Shown here in pieces: positions 52,579-61,732 of a stretch of 64,000 bases of DNA. The notes beneath the pieces were generated by a model that searched no databases, had not been told where the DNA came from, and worked only from the letters and a program-made list of their open reading frames with translations. Within the stretch, counting starts at the first letter, position 1. Each line of letters starts with the position of its first letter. The stretch is from Xiheibacterium sp038325765. GTDB taxonomy: Bacteria > Myxococcota_A > Polyangia > Nannocystales > Nannocystaceae. Location of the stretch: NCBI GenBank assembly GCA_038325765.1, contig JBBQJI010000003.1:1-64000 (forward strand), read 5' to 3'. The position numbers were made by a program, and so were the translations under genes.

Positions 52579-53448
52579 CCACGCCGCTCCGCGCACGCCG
52601 CTGCTGTCGCCGTGCATCGGCGTCACCACCTGGGTGCTCACGGCGTCGCAGAACACCCAGCGGGGCAGGCCCGCCACCACGGTCGCGGCGAGGCCAGCGA
52701 TGGCACCGACGCCGCCGCCGAGCACGACGACGTCGGGATCGACGACGTTGACGACGGCAGCGAGCGCGCGCGTCAGCCGATCGGCGTGGCGGTCGAGCGT
52801 GGCCCGTGCCTGCGCATCACCGGCGGTGGCCGCCGCCGCGATCGCGACCGCGTCCACATCGCCACCGTGATCCCGCGCGATGCCGGGGCCGCTCAAGAAC
52901 GTCTCGTTGCAGCCACGCTGGCCGCACCAGCACGGCGGTCCCGGCCACTCGTCGGCGCTCGGCCACGGCAGCGGGTTGTGCCCCCATTCGCCGGCGATGC
53001 CCTGGGCGCCGCCGAGCAGCCGTCCGTCGACGACGATCCCGCCGCCGCAGCCGGTACCGAGGATCACCCCGAACACCACCGCGGCGCCGTCCCCTGCCCC
53101 GCCTCTGGCCTCGGACAGCGCGAAGCAGTTGGCGTCGTTGGCCACGCGGACCTCGCGGCCGAGCGCACAGCCCAGATCCCGAGCGAGCGGCCGGCCGTTG
53201 AGGCACCGCGTGTTCGCATTGCGCACCAGGCCCGTGCGTGCCGAGATCGATCCGGGGATGCCGACACCGACCGTGCATGTCGTGCCGAGCTCGTCCTCGG
53301 CCGCCGCGACCAGCGAGGTCACGCAGGCGAGTACGGCGTCGTAGTCGCCGGCCGGCGTCGGGACCCGACGACGCAGCAAGGTGTCGCCGCCCGTGCCCAG
53401 CGCGGCGATCTCGGTCTTGGTCCCGCCGACATCGACGCCGATCCGCAT
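52570..53448 (-). CDS. ROK-family sugar kinase
   Basis: This is a 292-residue cytoplasmic kinase of the ROK family, probably phosphorylating glucose or another hexose with ATP. Motifs are DVGGTKTEIA (ATP phosphate loop, about 6-15), VGVGIPGSI (about 64), NDANCFALSE (catalytic Asp, about 108) and the zinc site formed by GHNPLPWP with CWCGQRGCNET (about 160-190). All ROK markers are intact. I use the ATG at 53448, as the upstream region is low-complexity. Substrate specificity (glucokinase versus N-acetyl-mannosamine or other) cannot be told. Confidence 0.9.
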   Translation of the reverse strand: MRIGVDVGGTKTEIAALGTGGDTLLRRRVPTPAGDYDAVLACVTSLVAAAEDELGTTCTVGVGIPGSISARTGLVRNANTRCLNGRPLARDLGCALGREVRVANDANCFALSEARGGAGDGAAVVFGVILGTGCGGGIVVDGRLLGGAQGIAGEWGHNPLPWPSADEWPGPPCWCGQRGCNETFLSGPGIARDHGGDVDAVAIAAAATAGDAQARATLDRHADRLTRALAAVVNVVDPDVVVLGGGVGAIAGLAATVVAGLPRWVFCDAVSTQVVTPMHGDSSGVRGAAWLW

Positions 53449-53584
53449 CACCCCACCACGCTCGCACGCGGGCGGCCCCACGGAAAGCGCCGCAGGCGAG
53501 AGCGGGGACCCTGTCGGGATCACGTCGCCGCGGGCCCCGCGGATCGACGGACCGCGAGAGACGACGCGCCTCCGCACCGGCGGA

Positions 53585-53590
53585 TACACT
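53585..53590 (+). promoter_or_regulatory. TAnnnT -10 element (TACACT)
   Basis: The hexamer is 7 bases before the ATG at 53598. The bases AGAGG also precede the ATG directly, too close to act as a normal Shine-Dalgarno sequence. Confidence 0.5.
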
Positions 53591-53597
53591 GCAGAGG

Positions 53598-54482
53598 ATG
53601 CATTCGCCCGGCCGCGTCGCCTTGCACATCGCCCTTGGATTCGTCGCGTGCACGCCGACGCCTGCCCCGTCGGCGGACACGAAGTCGGCGGACGCGAAGT
53701 CGGCGGACACGAAGTCGGCGGACACGAACTCGGCGGACACGAAGTCGGCGGACGCGAAGCCCGACTCCGCCTCGCCCGACCCCGCCTCGCCCGACCCCGC
53801 CTCGCCCGACCCCGCCTCGCCCGACTCCGCCAAGCCCGACATCGCGCCGGCGCCCGTCGCCATGCCCGCCGCCGACGGCAACGACTCGTGGACGTTCGAC
53901 GACGCGCCGCCGGGCGCCGTCGCCCCCGGCTTCACGGTGCGGCAAACCGGTGTGATCGTCGATCCGCCCGCGACGTGGTCCGTCGCCGCCGACGACGAGG
54001 CGCCCTCGGGCACGCAGGGCTTCGGCGTGACGGCGTCGGTCGGCGCGAACAAGACGTACAACCTCGCGTGGGTCGAAGGCTCGTCGTACGGTGACTTCTC
54101 CGCCTCGGTGATGGTGCGTGCGCAAGGTGGCACCATCACCCGCGCCGGCGGGATCATCTTTCGGGGCAAGGGCGACCAGGATCACTACGTCGCGCGCTGG
54201 AATCCGGTCGAGGCCAACTTCAGGGTCTACGCCCTTCTCGGCGGCGCGCGCGTCGACATCGCGTCGGCGCCGCTCGAGCTCGACGAGTCGACGTGGCACA
54301 GCATCCGCATCGTCGTGCAGGGGGATGCGATCGAGTGCTTCGTCGACGATCGCCAGATCCTGCGGACGAACGACAAGGCCCTGCCCGCGGCGGGGATGAT
54401 CGGCCTCTGGACCAAGGCCGACGCGACCACGCTGTTCGACGACCTGGTGGTGCAGCCGCTGCCGGGCGACATGGACGACTGA
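53598..54482 (+). CDS. Predicted lipoprotein with pentapeptide repeats and LamG-like domain
   Basis: The 294-residue lipoprotein (lipobox LGFVAC, Cys about 17) has two tandem pentapeptide arrays behind the lipid anchor: SADTK-type units (about 25-54) and DPASP-type units (about 56-80). A jellyroll-like domain of the LamG/3-keto-disaccharide hydrolase-like type follows (about 95-290), with NDSWTFDDAPPGAVAPGF, GGIIFRGKGDQDHYVARWNP and WHSIRIVVQGDAIECFVDD as core strands. Such domains bind sugars. The repeats make a flexible stalk and are likely to vary in length. It converges on glpX. Confidence 0.75.
   Translation: MHSPGRVALHIALGFVACTPTPAPSADTKSADAKSADTKSADTNSADTKSADAKPDSASPDPASPDPASPDPASPDSAKPDIAPAPVAMPAADGNDSWTFDDAPPGAVAPGFTVRQTGVIVDPPATWSVAADDEAPSGTQGFGVTASVGANKTYNLAWVEGSSYGDFSASVMVRAQGGTITRAGGIIFRGKGDQDHYVARWNPVEANFRVYALLGGARVDIASAPLELDESTWHSIRIVVQGDAIECFVDDRQILRTNDKALPAAGMIGLWTKADATTLFDDLVVQPLPGDMDD
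53670..53838 (+). repeat. Two adjacent 15-base minisatellites inside the lipoprotein gene
   Basis: About six 15-base units coding SADTK/SADAK are followed by about four units coding DPASP. Units are nearly identical at DNA level. Because the period is a multiple of three, unit gain or loss keeps the frame. Confidence 0.9.
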
Positions 54483-54493
54483 CAGAGCGTCGG

Positions 54494-54578
54494 CGAATGG
54501 GAGGGGAGGGGGAACATTCCGCCGGGCTCTGCCCGGTGGAAGGGGGACCGAGCCGGTCTCCCAGAAGGACTGAGCCGG
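54494..54578 (+). repeat. Structured intergenic repeat, copy 2 (two hairpins)
   Basis: This is the second copy of the element at 6-85. Hairpin 1 (54517-54541) has identical arms TTCCGCCGGGC / GCCCGGTGGAA. Hairpin 2 has left arm GGGGGACC (54542-54549) and right arm GGTCTCCC (54555-54562); the changed base leaves a G-T pair in place of G-C, so the stem is kept. It fills the gap between the convergent lipoprotein and glpX genes. Confidence 0.75.
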
Positions 54579-54599
54579 CCCGAGCGCGGCCCGACTCCG

Positions 54600-55568
54600 T
54601 CAGGACTCGAAGCGATCGCCACGCACGGTGGTGTCGACCCACCGCACCGTGCCGGTGGAGCTGCGCATCGCCAGGGTCTGCAGGTGGAGGCGGTCGCCGA
54701 TGCGCCGCACGCCCTTGAGCATCGGACCCGCGGTGACGCCGGTGGCGACGAAGATGACCTCGCCGCGCACGAGATCGGACATCGCCAGGATGCGATCGGG
54801 ATCGGTCAGGCCCATCGCGATGGCCCGGTCGCGCTCGCCGGAGTTGCGGAACGCCATCCGGCCCTCGAACGCGCCTCCCAGGCAGTGCAGCGCCGCCGCC
54901 GAGAGCACACCCTCGGGCGCGCCTCCCGTCCCACACACCATGTCGATGCCGCTGTCGGGGAAACACGTCGCCACCGCGGGCGCGACGTCGCCGTCGGTGA
55001 TGAGGTGGACCCGCGCGCCGACGCCTCGCAGCTCGGCGACGAGCTTGGTGTGGCGCTCGCGCTCGAGCACGACGACGGTGATGTCGCTGACGCGGCGGCC
55101 CTTGACCTCGGCGAGGGCGCGGACGTTCTCGGTGGCGGTCTTGCGCAGCGAGACGACGCCGATGCCCTCGGGCCCGGTCGCGATCTTCTCCATGTATGTG
55201 TCGGGGGCATTCAGCAGGTGGCCGCGGGCCGCGACCGCGAGCACGGCGATCGCTCCGGGGCCGCCCTCGGCGCACAGGTTGGTGCCCTCGAGCGGGTCCA
55301 CGGCGATGTCGACCTCGGGGTACGTGTCATCCGGCGAACCGACGCGCTCGCCGATGTAGAGCATCGGCGCCTCGTCGCGCTCGCCCTCGCCGATGACCAC
55401 GGTGCCGTTGACGGGCACGCGGTCGAACGCCTGGCGCATCGCCTCGACGGCGCGGGCATCGGCGCCATCGCGATCGCCCCGACCGATGAGATGCGAGCAC
55501 GCGATCGCGGCCGCCTCGGTGACACGGACGAACTCGAGGACGAGGCGGCGATCCATACTGGGCTGCAT
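54600..55568 (-). CDS. glpX: Class II fructose-1,6-bisphosphatase
   Basis: GlpX hydrolyses fructose-1,6-bisphosphate in gluconeogenesis. The 322-residue protein shows FVRVTEAAAIACSHLIGRGD (about 11-30), VVIGEGERDEAPMLYIGE, the metal-binding AVDPLEGTN (about 91-99, IMPase-superfamily signature), ITDGDVAPAV and GTGGAPEGVL. An ATG at 55568 or at 55556 (start DRRLVLEF) is possible. It is the last of three genes reading hom, thioesterase, glpX on this strand, 8 bases after the thioesterase. No other classical FBPase is in view. Confidence 0.93.
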   Translation of the reverse strand: MQPSMDRRLVLEFVRVTEAAAIACSHLIGRGDRDGADARAVEAMRQAFDRVPVNGTVVIGEGERDEAPMLYIGERVGSPDDTYPEVDIAVDPLEGTNLCAEGGPGAIAVLAVAARGHLLNAPDTYMEKIATGPEGIGVVSLRKTATENVRALAEVKGRRVSDITVVVLERERHTKLVAELRGVGARVHLITDGDVAPAVATCFPDSGIDMVCGTGGAPEGVLSAAALHCLGGAFEGRMAFRNSGERDRAIAMGLTDPDRILAMSDLVRGEVIFVATGVTAGPMLKGVRRIGDRLHLQTLAMRSSTGTVRWVDTTVRGDRFES

Positions 55569-55576
55569 GCGTGAGC

Positions 55577-56050
55577 TCAACCCGGGGTGTAGCAGGATTC
55601 GAGCACTGCCACCAGATCGGGCGGCATGCGGGTCGGGCGGCCATCGGCGATGCGGATGCAGGCATGACGCGTCTGCGCCCACAGGACCTCGACCGTGTGA
55701 TCGAGTCCGACGCGGCCGCCGGGCTCGACGGTGATGACGTAGTCGAAGTGGACGCGCACCTCGCTGAGCATCGAGATGCGGCAGCACACCGACATGAGGT
55801 CGTCGTAGCGGGCGAAGGCGCGGTAGCGCACTGCGAGCTCGGTGAGCGGCAACCCCAGGCCACGCGGCTCGAACGCCGGCGTCGCGAGGCCGGCTTTGCG
55901 CAGCAACTCGACGCGCGCGTGCTCGAGGTAGCGCAGATACGACGCGTGATAGACCACGCCCATCTGATCGGTGTCGGCGAACAGCACCCGCGCCTCGATC
56001 GCCCGTTGCATGCCCGCACGTCCGGGATACGCGAAAAACGGCGCGGTCAT
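55577..56050 (-). CDS. YbgC-type hotdog thioesterase
   Basis: This 157-residue acyl-CoA thioesterase of the 4HBT/YbgC type likely trims acyl-CoA or acyl-ACP in the cytoplasm. The active-site helix is DTDQMGVVYHASYLRYLEHA (about 26-45), with the catalytic Asp before the hotdog helix, followed by RVELLRKAG. The strand FDYVITVEPGGRVGLDHTVE is typical. It starts right at the end of hom (TGATG), which shows coupling. Its link to homoserine dehydrogenase is not obvious; operon membership is seen only from spacing. Confidence 0.85.
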   Translation of the reverse strand: MTAPFFAYPGRAGMQRAIEARVLFADTDQMGVVYHASYLRYLEHARVELLRKAGLATPAFEPRGLGLPLTELAVRYRAFARYDDLMSVCCRISMLSEVRVHFDYVITVEPGGRVGLDHTVEVLWAQTRHACIRIADGRPTRMPPDLVAVLESCYTPG

Positions 56051-57360
56051 CAGTCGAGCGGCTCCTCGGGCAGGATGCGCAGGCGCACCGCCGGCGCGAG
56101 CGTGGTGTCGAGCCCGTCGATCTCACCGAGCGCCGCTCGCAGCCGCACGTCTTCGACAGACTCGGTGACCAGCACCATGTCGACCGGCTGCCCGGGCCCC
56201 CGCGGATCCTGGTTGAGGCGCTTGATGCTCACGCCATGACGACCGAGGCAGCCGGCGACCTTGGCGAGCACACCCGGCACGTTGGGCACGCTGACCCGCA
56301 CGTAGTTCTCGTGGGACTCGTCGCCGTTGGGCACCGGCACCACGTCCTTGATGTTCGCGGCGGCCTCGGGCGGCGGGCCCCGATCGGCGAACGCGACCAC
56401 CGAGCGGCACACCTCGACGAGGTCCGACACCACGGCGGTGCCCGTCGGCATCATGCCAGCGCCGCGGCCGTAGTACAGACTGCGGCCCAGGGCGACCGAG
56501 CTGACCAGCACTGCGTTGTAGCTGCCGTGCACGCCGGCGAGCACGTGGCGGGCGGGGACCAACACCGGGTGCACCCGCGCGCGCAGCCGGCCGCCTTGGG
56601 CCTCGGCGTGGGCGATGCTGCGGATGACGCAGCCGAGCGCCGCCGCCGACTGCACGTCGACGGGCGCGATGCGGGTGATGCCCTCGGTGCTGATCGCCAA
56701 CGGATCGACGCGCATGCCGAACGCCACCAGGGCGAGCAACGCGAGCTTCTGCGCCGCGTCCACACCGCTGACGTCCGTGGTGGGGTCGGCCTCGGCGAAG
56801 CCGGCCTGCTGCGCCTGCGCGAGTGCGGCGTCGTAGTCGGCGCCGGTGCGGGTCATCGCGTCGAGCACGAAATTCGAGGTGCCGTTGACGATACCGGTGA
56901 TGCCGACGATGCGATCGCTGGCGAGGCCCTCGCGGAGCGTGCGGAGGATCGGGATGCCGCCGGCGACCGCCGCCTCGAAGTGGATGGTGACGCCGCGCCG
57001 CGTGGCCTCGGCGAACAGCTCCTTGCCGTGGGTGCCGAGCAGCGCCTTGTTGGCCGAGACCACGTGCTTGCCCCGCGCGAGCGCCTGCATCACGTAGGCA
57101 CGCGCCGGCTCGATGCCCCCCATCACCTCGACGACGACGCGCACGTCGGGATCTTCGAGCACTGCGGCGGGGTCGGTGACTTTCGCCGCCGCGGGCACCT
57201 CGAACGCGCGCCGCGCCCCGGCGTGGCGCAGCAGCACGTGCTTCACGACGACGCGGGCGCCGATGCGGGCGGCGATCGACTCAGCGTTGTCCTCGAGCAA
57301 CCGCAACACGCCGCAGCCGACGTTGCCGGCGCCGAGCAAGCCGATCGCGATGCTGCGCAT
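56050..57360 (-). CDS. hom: Homoserine dehydrogenase with ACT domain
   Basis: This enzyme reduces aspartate semialdehyde to homoserine on the way to threonine and methionine. In 436 residues are the Rossmann motif GLLGAGNVGCGV (about 7-18), the catalytic core HFEAAVAGGIPI, GIVNGTSNFVLDAM and AEADPTTDVSGVDAAQK (about 190-206), and a C-terminal ACT domain (about 350-425, VSVPNVPGVLAKVAGCLGRH) that usually binds threonine for feedback inhibition. The start ATG gives the usual short N-terminus and follows a TACCGT element by 10 bases. It heads the run down to glpX. Confidence 0.95.
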   Translation of the reverse strand: MRSIAIGLLGAGNVGCGVLRLLEDNAESIAARIGARVVVKHVLLRHAGARRAFEVPAAAKVTDPAAVLEDPDVRVVVEVMGGIEPARAYVMQALARGKHVVSANKALLGTHGKELFAEATRRGVTIHFEAAVAGGIPILRTLREGLASDRIVGITGIVNGTSNFVLDAMTRTGADYDAALAQAQQAGFAEADPTTDVSGVDAAQKLALLALVAFGMRVDPLAISTEGITRIAPVDVQSAAALGCVIRSIAHAEAQGGRLRARVHPVLVPARHVLAGVHGSYNAVLVSSVALGRSLYYGRGAGMMPTGTAVVSDLVEVCRSVVAFADRGPPPEAAANIKDVVPVPNGDESHENYVRVSVPNVPGVLAKVAGCLGRHGVSIKRLNQDPRGPGQPVDMVLVTESVEDVRLRAALGEIDGLDTTLAPAVRLRILPEEPLD

Positions 57361-57370
57361 TGTCGCGGGG

Positions 57371-57376
57371 ACGGTA
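57371..57376 (-). promoter_or_regulatory. TAnnnT -10 element (TACCGT) for hom
   Basis: The hexamer is 10 bases upstream of the hom ATG at 57360, reading on the minus strand. Confidence 0.5.
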
Positions 57377-57403
57377 CCACTTCCGAGCCCGCCGCAGGCG
57401 CGC

Positions 57404-57409
57404 TACGCT
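57404..57409 (+). promoter_or_regulatory. Candidate -10 element (TACGCT) for eno
   Basis: The hexamer lies 57 bases before the enolase ATG, with TTCCGA at 57381-57386 as a possible -35, 17 bases upstream. The enolase ATG also has a GGAAG sequence, so it has a normal leader. Confidence 0.35.
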
Positions 57410-57466
57410 CGGCGCCAGACTGCCCGGCCCACACCTCGCGGGCCAGGGCGACGGAAGCAGAGCACC

Positions 57467-58756
57467 ATGAGCAGCATCGTCGACGTCCACGCCCGCGAGA
57501 TCCTCGACTCGCGCGGCAACCCCACCCTCGAGGTCGAGATCACCACCGAGGCCGGCAACGTCGGCCGCGCCGCCGTGCCCTCGGGCGCGAGCACGGGCGA
57601 GTTCGAGGCCCACGAGCTCCGCGACGGTGACAAGTCGCGCTACGGCGGCAAGGGGGTGACGCGCGCGGTCGCCAACGTGGTCGACCGCCTCGCCGAGATC
57701 GTCATCGGCCTCGACGCCACCGATCAGTCGGGGATCGACGCGGCGCTGTGCTCGGCCGACGGCACCGAGAACAAGAGCGCGCTCGGGGCCAATTCGCTGC
57801 TCGGCGTGTCGATGGCCACGGCGCGAGCCGCCGCCCAGGACGTCGGCCTGCCGCTGTTCCGCTACCTCGGCGGCACGTTGGCGTGCACGCTGCCGGTGCC
57901 GCAGATGAACGTCATCAACGGTGGCGCCCACGCCGACAACAACCTGGACTTCCAGGAGTCGATGCTGGTGCCCCACGGCTTCGACAGCTTTCCCGAGGCC
58001 CTGCGCGCCGGCGTCGAGACGTTCCACGTGCTCAAGGGGATGCTCAAGGAGGCCGGCAAGAACACGGCGGTGGGCGACGAGGGTGGCTTCGCGCCCGACC
58101 TCGCCACCAACGGCGAGTCCCTCGCCCTGCTCACGCGCGCGATCGAGGCCGCGGGCTACCGTCCCGGCGAACAGATCAGCCTCGCCCTCGACGTCGCGGC
58201 CTCGGAATTCTACGACCGCGATCGCCAGGTCTACACCCTCTCCGGCGAGGGCGGCCGCGAGCTCGACGCCGCCGAGCTCGCGGAACTCTACGCCGACCTC
58301 GCCCGCAAGTATCCGCTGGTCTCGATCGAAGACGGTATGGATCAGGAAGACTGGGACGGCTGGAAGTTGCTGACCGAGCGTATGGGCAGCACCATGCAGC
58401 TGGTCGGCGACGATCTGTTCGTGACCAATCAAGCCCGGCTGCGCCGGGGCATCGACGCTGGCATCGCCAATGCGCTGTTGGTGAAGCTCAACCAGATCGG
58501 CACGCTCACCGAGACCCAGATCGCCGTGCGCACCGCCCACCGCGCGGGCTATCGCTGCGTGGTCTCGCACCGCAGCGGTGAGACCGGCGACGACTTCATC
58601 GCCGACCTCGCCGTCGCCTGCGAGTCGGGTCAGATCAAGACCGGCAGCGCATCGCGCTCGGAGCGGGTCGAGAAATACAACCAGCTTTTGCGCATCCACG
58701 AGCTGCTGGGCAGCAGTGCCCGCTACGCCGGACGCGAGATGATGCGCGCCCGATGA
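57467..58756 (+). CDS. eno: Enolase
   Basis: Enolase makes phosphoenolpyruvate from 2-phosphoglycerate. The 429-residue protein has ARQIL-like AREILDSRGNPTLEVE at the N-terminus, SGASTGEFEA loop, Mg2+ ligands in LALDVAAS (Asp), SIEDGMDQEDWDGW (Glu) and LVGDDLFVTN (Asp), the catalytic Lys in LLVKLNQIGTLTET (about 340) and SHRSGETGD near 370. A GGAAG Shine-Dalgarno sequence precedes the ATG. Its last codons overlap the following M16-like gene as ATGA, which would tie translation of a glycolytic enzyme to that of an exported protein. Confidence 0.97.
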   Translation: MSSIVDVHAREILDSRGNPTLEVEITTEAGNVGRAAVPSGASTGEFEAHELRDGDKSRYGGKGVTRAVANVVDRLAEIVIGLDATDQSGIDAALCSADGTENKSALGANSLLGVSMATARAAAQDVGLPLFRYLGGTLACTLPVPQMNVINGGAHADNNLDFQESMLVPHGFDSFPEALRAGVETFHVLKGMLKEAGKNTAVGDEGGFAPDLATNGESLALLTRAIEAAGYRPGEQISLALDVAASEFYDRDRQVYTLSGEGGRELDAAELAELYADLARKYPLVSIEDGMDQEDWDGWKLLTERMGSTMQLVGDDLFVTNQARLRRGIDAGIANALLVKLNQIGTLTETQIAVRTAHRAGYRCVVSHRSGETGDDFIADLAVACESGQIKTGSASRSERVEKYNQLLRIHELLGSSARYAGREMMRAR

Positions 58757-60288
58757 GCGGTTCAAGGCTCGGGCGCGGGCGCGGGCGCGGGCGTGGGCTC
58801 GGGCGCGGGCGCGGGCGCGGGCTCGGCGGCGCGCTCACAGTTTCGCTCACCCTGGCGTCCGCGATGATGCCCGCCGTCGGCTGGACCGCGCCGACGGGGC
58901 CTGCCGCACCCGCACCGGTGAAGTCGGCCCCAAAAGGTGAGGCGCAGTCGCCGGCGGACCCGGTGCCGGCCCTACCCCCGGCCGCCGTCGACGTGGCGAA
59001 CCCTCCGCCCGCCATCGACGACACCGGTGAGCCGACGCCCGACGACGACGACACCAGCGCCGCAGACGGCGGAGACATGCTCGCCGACATCGTGCTGCCC
59101 TGTGGCGTGCGGGTGATCGTGGCCCAGGACCGCAGCTTGCCCGTGGCGGCGGTCGTGCTCGCCGTCGAGACCGGCACCGAGGACGATCCCAACGACGCAC
59201 CGGGTCTGGTGCACGCCCTCGCCTATCACCTGCTGCAGGGCAACCGCGAGCACGCGCCGGGCGGCATCACCCGCATGGTCCACGGCGGTGGCGGCGTGGC
59301 CCAGCTCGCGATCGGGCCGGCGCAGATCCGCTACGAGAGCGTGCTGCCGGCGTCGATGCTCCGCGAGTCGATCGCGGCCGAGGCGTCGCGCCTGCGGGCG
59401 CCGACCGTGAGCGCGCCGCTGTGGAACGAGACCGTGCGCTTCGCCCGGCGCGATCGGGCGCGCACGTGGTCGGCTCCGGCGGCCCTGCGCGCCGCCGCCC
59501 ATCAGTCCGATGGCCTGCGGCACGACGGACACCCGGTGTCCGAGGCCGTCGCCAGCTTGTCGGAGCGCGCCGTGGCGTCGCACCTCGCCGAGCGCTTCGG
59601 GTACGACCGCGCGACCCTCGTGGTGGTCGCCCCCGATCCGCCCGATCTCGTGCTCAACCTGGCGATGGCTGCGTTCGCGGATCTGCCCGCCGCTGCGCGC
59701 GTGGCCCGCGACCGCTCGGTGACACCACGACGCGGCGCCACTCCGCGCACCGCGACGACCCAGGCCCAGGCGCCGGGCACCTTCGTGTGGCCGATCCCCG
59801 GCGACGCTCGGGTCCAGGCGTGGGCAACGGTCGTGTGCGGCGCGATCAATCGGCTGCGTCGCGTCGCCACCGAGCCGGCCCGCGTCCGCGTCCGCTGTAC
59901 GATCGACGACGATGCGCGCCGCGGCGTGATGATCGTGCGTGCCAGCGGTGCCGACGATCTGCAGACCGCCGTCCGTGATCGCCTGCAGCGCGTGCGCGAC
60001 GACGAGGGGGGCAGCCTCGCCAAGGAACGCACGGTCGTCGCGGCGGGCCTGCGCCACGAGCTCCGGATGCCGCTGCCGCTCGCCCGCCACCTCGCCCGCG
60101 CCCGTCCACCGGGGCCCACACCGCCCGCTCCACCACTGCGCCCAGCCGACTCCCTGCGCGGCGACGCGGCGTTGCGCAGCGCCGATGCAACCGCCGGCGT
60201 CCCCGGCGACGTCGCGTATCTGCTCGAGCTCGGCGCCGCGACGATGGCCGCACCGGTCGATGCAGCGCCCGGTGGAGGCACACCATGA
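58753..60288 (+). CDS. Degenerate M16-type (pitrilysin-like) exported protein
   Basis: This 511-residue protein has an Arg/Gly-rich start, a signal helix (GALTVSLTLASAMMPAVGW) and a Pro/Asp linker. A clear M16 domain (about 105-460) follows: LPCGVRVIVAQDRSLPVAAV, APGLVHALAYHLLQGN, GGGGVAQLAIGPAQIRYES and LPASMLRESIAAEASRL. The zinc motif H-x2-E-H is changed to HALAY, with Glu and the second His lost, and the distal Glu is also absent. So a peptidase is excluded and a pseudo-enzyme that binds peptides or a partner is inferred. It is coupled to eno and to the next gene (ATGA overlaps). Confidence 0.78.
   Translation: MSGSRLGRGRGRGRGLGRGRGRGLGGALTVSLTLASAMMPAVGWTAPTGPAAPAPVKSAPKGEAQSPADPVPALPPAAVDVANPPPAIDDTGEPTPDDDDTSAADGGDMLADIVLPCGVRVIVAQDRSLPVAAVVLAVETGTEDDPNDAPGLVHALAYHLLQGNREHAPGGITRMVHGGGGVAQLAIGPAQIRYESVLPASMLRESIAAEASRLRAPTVSAPLWNETVRFARRDRARTWSAPAALRAAAHQSDGLRHDGHPVSEAVASLSERAVASHLAERFGYDRATLVVVAPDPPDLVLNLAMAAFADLPAAARVARDRSVTPRRGATPRTATTQAQAPGTFVWPIPGDARVQAWATVVCGAINRLRRVATEPARVRVRCTIDDDARRGVMIVRASGADDLQTAVRDRLQRVRDDEGGSLAKERTVVAAGLRHELRMPLPLARHLARARPPGPTPPAPPLRPADSLRGDAALRSADATAGVPGDVAYLLELGAATMAAPVDAAPGGGTP
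58768..58825 (+). repeat. GGGCGC-type hexanucleotide repeats in gene start
   Basis: Imperfect repeats of GGGCGC/GGGCTC code Gly-Arg and Gly-Leu pairs in the first 25 residues of the M16-like protein. The same hexamer occurs in uvrA. In-frame length change is possible. Confidence 0.85.
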
Positions 60289-61694
60289 TCACGCTGCGCC
60301 GTCGCCCGCTGCTGCTCGGCCTCGCCGCGGCCACCCTCGGTGCGTGCAAGCGCAACCGCGCCCCTGAGCTCGCCGAGGTCTGGGACGAGGATCCAGCCCT
60401 CGCGCGCACCGAGGCGGCAGGCGCCCTCGCACCGCCGTGGCCGCAGCCGGTCCGCGGTCAGCTCGACGACGGGCTGCTCACGTTCTGGCTGCACGAGTCG
60501 GGCGGTGCCGCGATGCACGTGCGCCTGCTCGTGCCGACCTCGGTCTACGCCGAGGGGCCCACCGGCGAGGTGATCGCGATCGCGGCCGAGCACGCGCGCC
60601 ACGAGTGGCAGCGCCGCGTGCAACGGTTCGGGGTCAGCGTCGCGATCGAACACGGTCCCCACCGCGTGGAGCTGTGCGCCAGCGGCCCCGACACGCAGCT
60701 CACTGCGAGCATCGCCGCGCTCCGCACCATGCTCGCACAGCGCAATCCGGCGGGGCTCGACGGTGCCCGCGCGCGCGTCCGCGAGCAGGTACCGGCGCGC
60801 ACCAGCCTCGAAGTGGCCGCCGCCGCCACGACGCGCCGACTGCTCGGCATCGACGAGGCCGTCGACGTCGGCCGCATCGACGCCCTCGCTGCTGCTGCGC
60901 TCGCGCAGCAGTGGCACGCGCTCACCGATCCGCGACAGTGCGTGCTGGTGATCCACGCCCCGATGGCGGCCGAGGACGGCAAGGCCGAGCTGCGGCGGCT
61001 CGCCGACGCCTGGCGGGGCCCCGATCTCGGCCGCGGCGGCCAAGCCTTCATCGATCGCGCGACGCTGCGGCTGCGTCGCCGCGTGGAGTTCGTCCCCACC
61101 GGCACGCGATTGCTCGCGGCGTCCAGCACCCCGCTCGTCGTCGACGCCGCAGGCCGTGGCGGCGGCACGCTGGTGCTCGGCCGCACGATCCCGCTCGGTG
61201 GCGCCGACGACCGCGCGATGGCCCGGCTCGCCCAGCGCATCGCCCAGGAAGAACTCGACGCGAGCATCGCCATCTGCGGCGACGTCGCGGTGTTCCTGGT
61301 CGCCGCGAACCTCGGCCGCGGCGCCCCCGAAAGCGACGTGACCCAGGCCGTCGATGCCCTGGCGGCGATCGCCAAGACCCGGCAGCCGCGGCAGCGCCTG
61401 TTCGGCGCGGTGCAGCTGTGGCTCGGCGCCCGCGTAGTCGAGGCGAGCCTGCACGGCGAGGACTGGACGGCGCTGTTCGCCGACGCGATCGATCTCGCCG
61501 ACACCGACGCCGGGATCGCCGACGCGCTCGCGGCCGACGCCGCGCGGCAGCTCGCCATCGCGCCCGACGGCCTCGAGCAGTGGACGCAGCGGTGGCTAGA
61601 CCCCCGCACAGGCGAGCCCGGCTGGGCCTGGACGGCAGCCGGCGTGGACGGGGACGCCGCGGCGCGCATCGAGCGTGTCGCCCCGCGCACGTGA
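60285..61694 (+). CDS. Second degenerate M16-like lipoprotein
   Basis: This 469-residue protein has a twin-arginine-like start (RRRPLLLGLAAATLGAC), in which the Cys at 21 makes a lipobox. The rest has the M16 layout without any zinc motif: HEWQRRVQRFGVSVAIEHGP, then HRVELCASGPDTQLTASIAA at the position of the second strand and helix of M16 domains. It overlaps the previous M16-like gene by four bases. M16 proteins often form pairs of one active and one inactive subunit; here both subunits are inactive. I infer an envelope complex of unknown role. Confidence 0.68.
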   Translation: MITLRRRPLLLGLAAATLGACKRNRAPELAEVWDEDPALARTEAAGALAPPWPQPVRGQLDDGLLTFWLHESGGAAMHVRLLVPTSVYAEGPTGEVIAIAAEHARHEWQRRVQRFGVSVAIEHGPHRVELCASGPDTQLTASIAALRTMLAQRNPAGLDGARARVREQVPARTSLEVAAAATTRRLLGIDEAVDVGRIDALAAAALAQQWHALTDPRQCVLVIHAPMAAEDGKAELRRLADAWRGPDLGRGGQAFIDRATLRLRRRVEFVPTGTRLLAASSTPLVVDAAGRGGGTLVLGRTIPLGGADDRAMARLAQRIAQEELDASIAICGDVAVFLVAANLGRGAPESDVTQAVDALAAIAKTRQPRQRLFGAVQLWLGARVVEASLHGEDWTALFADAIDLADTDAGIADALAADAARQLAIAPDGLEQWTQRWLDPRTGEPGWAWTAAGVDGDAAARIERVAPRT

Positions 61695-61732
61695 GGACAC
61701 GGGCAGGCGATGCGCCGAGCGCCGTCCGCCGC

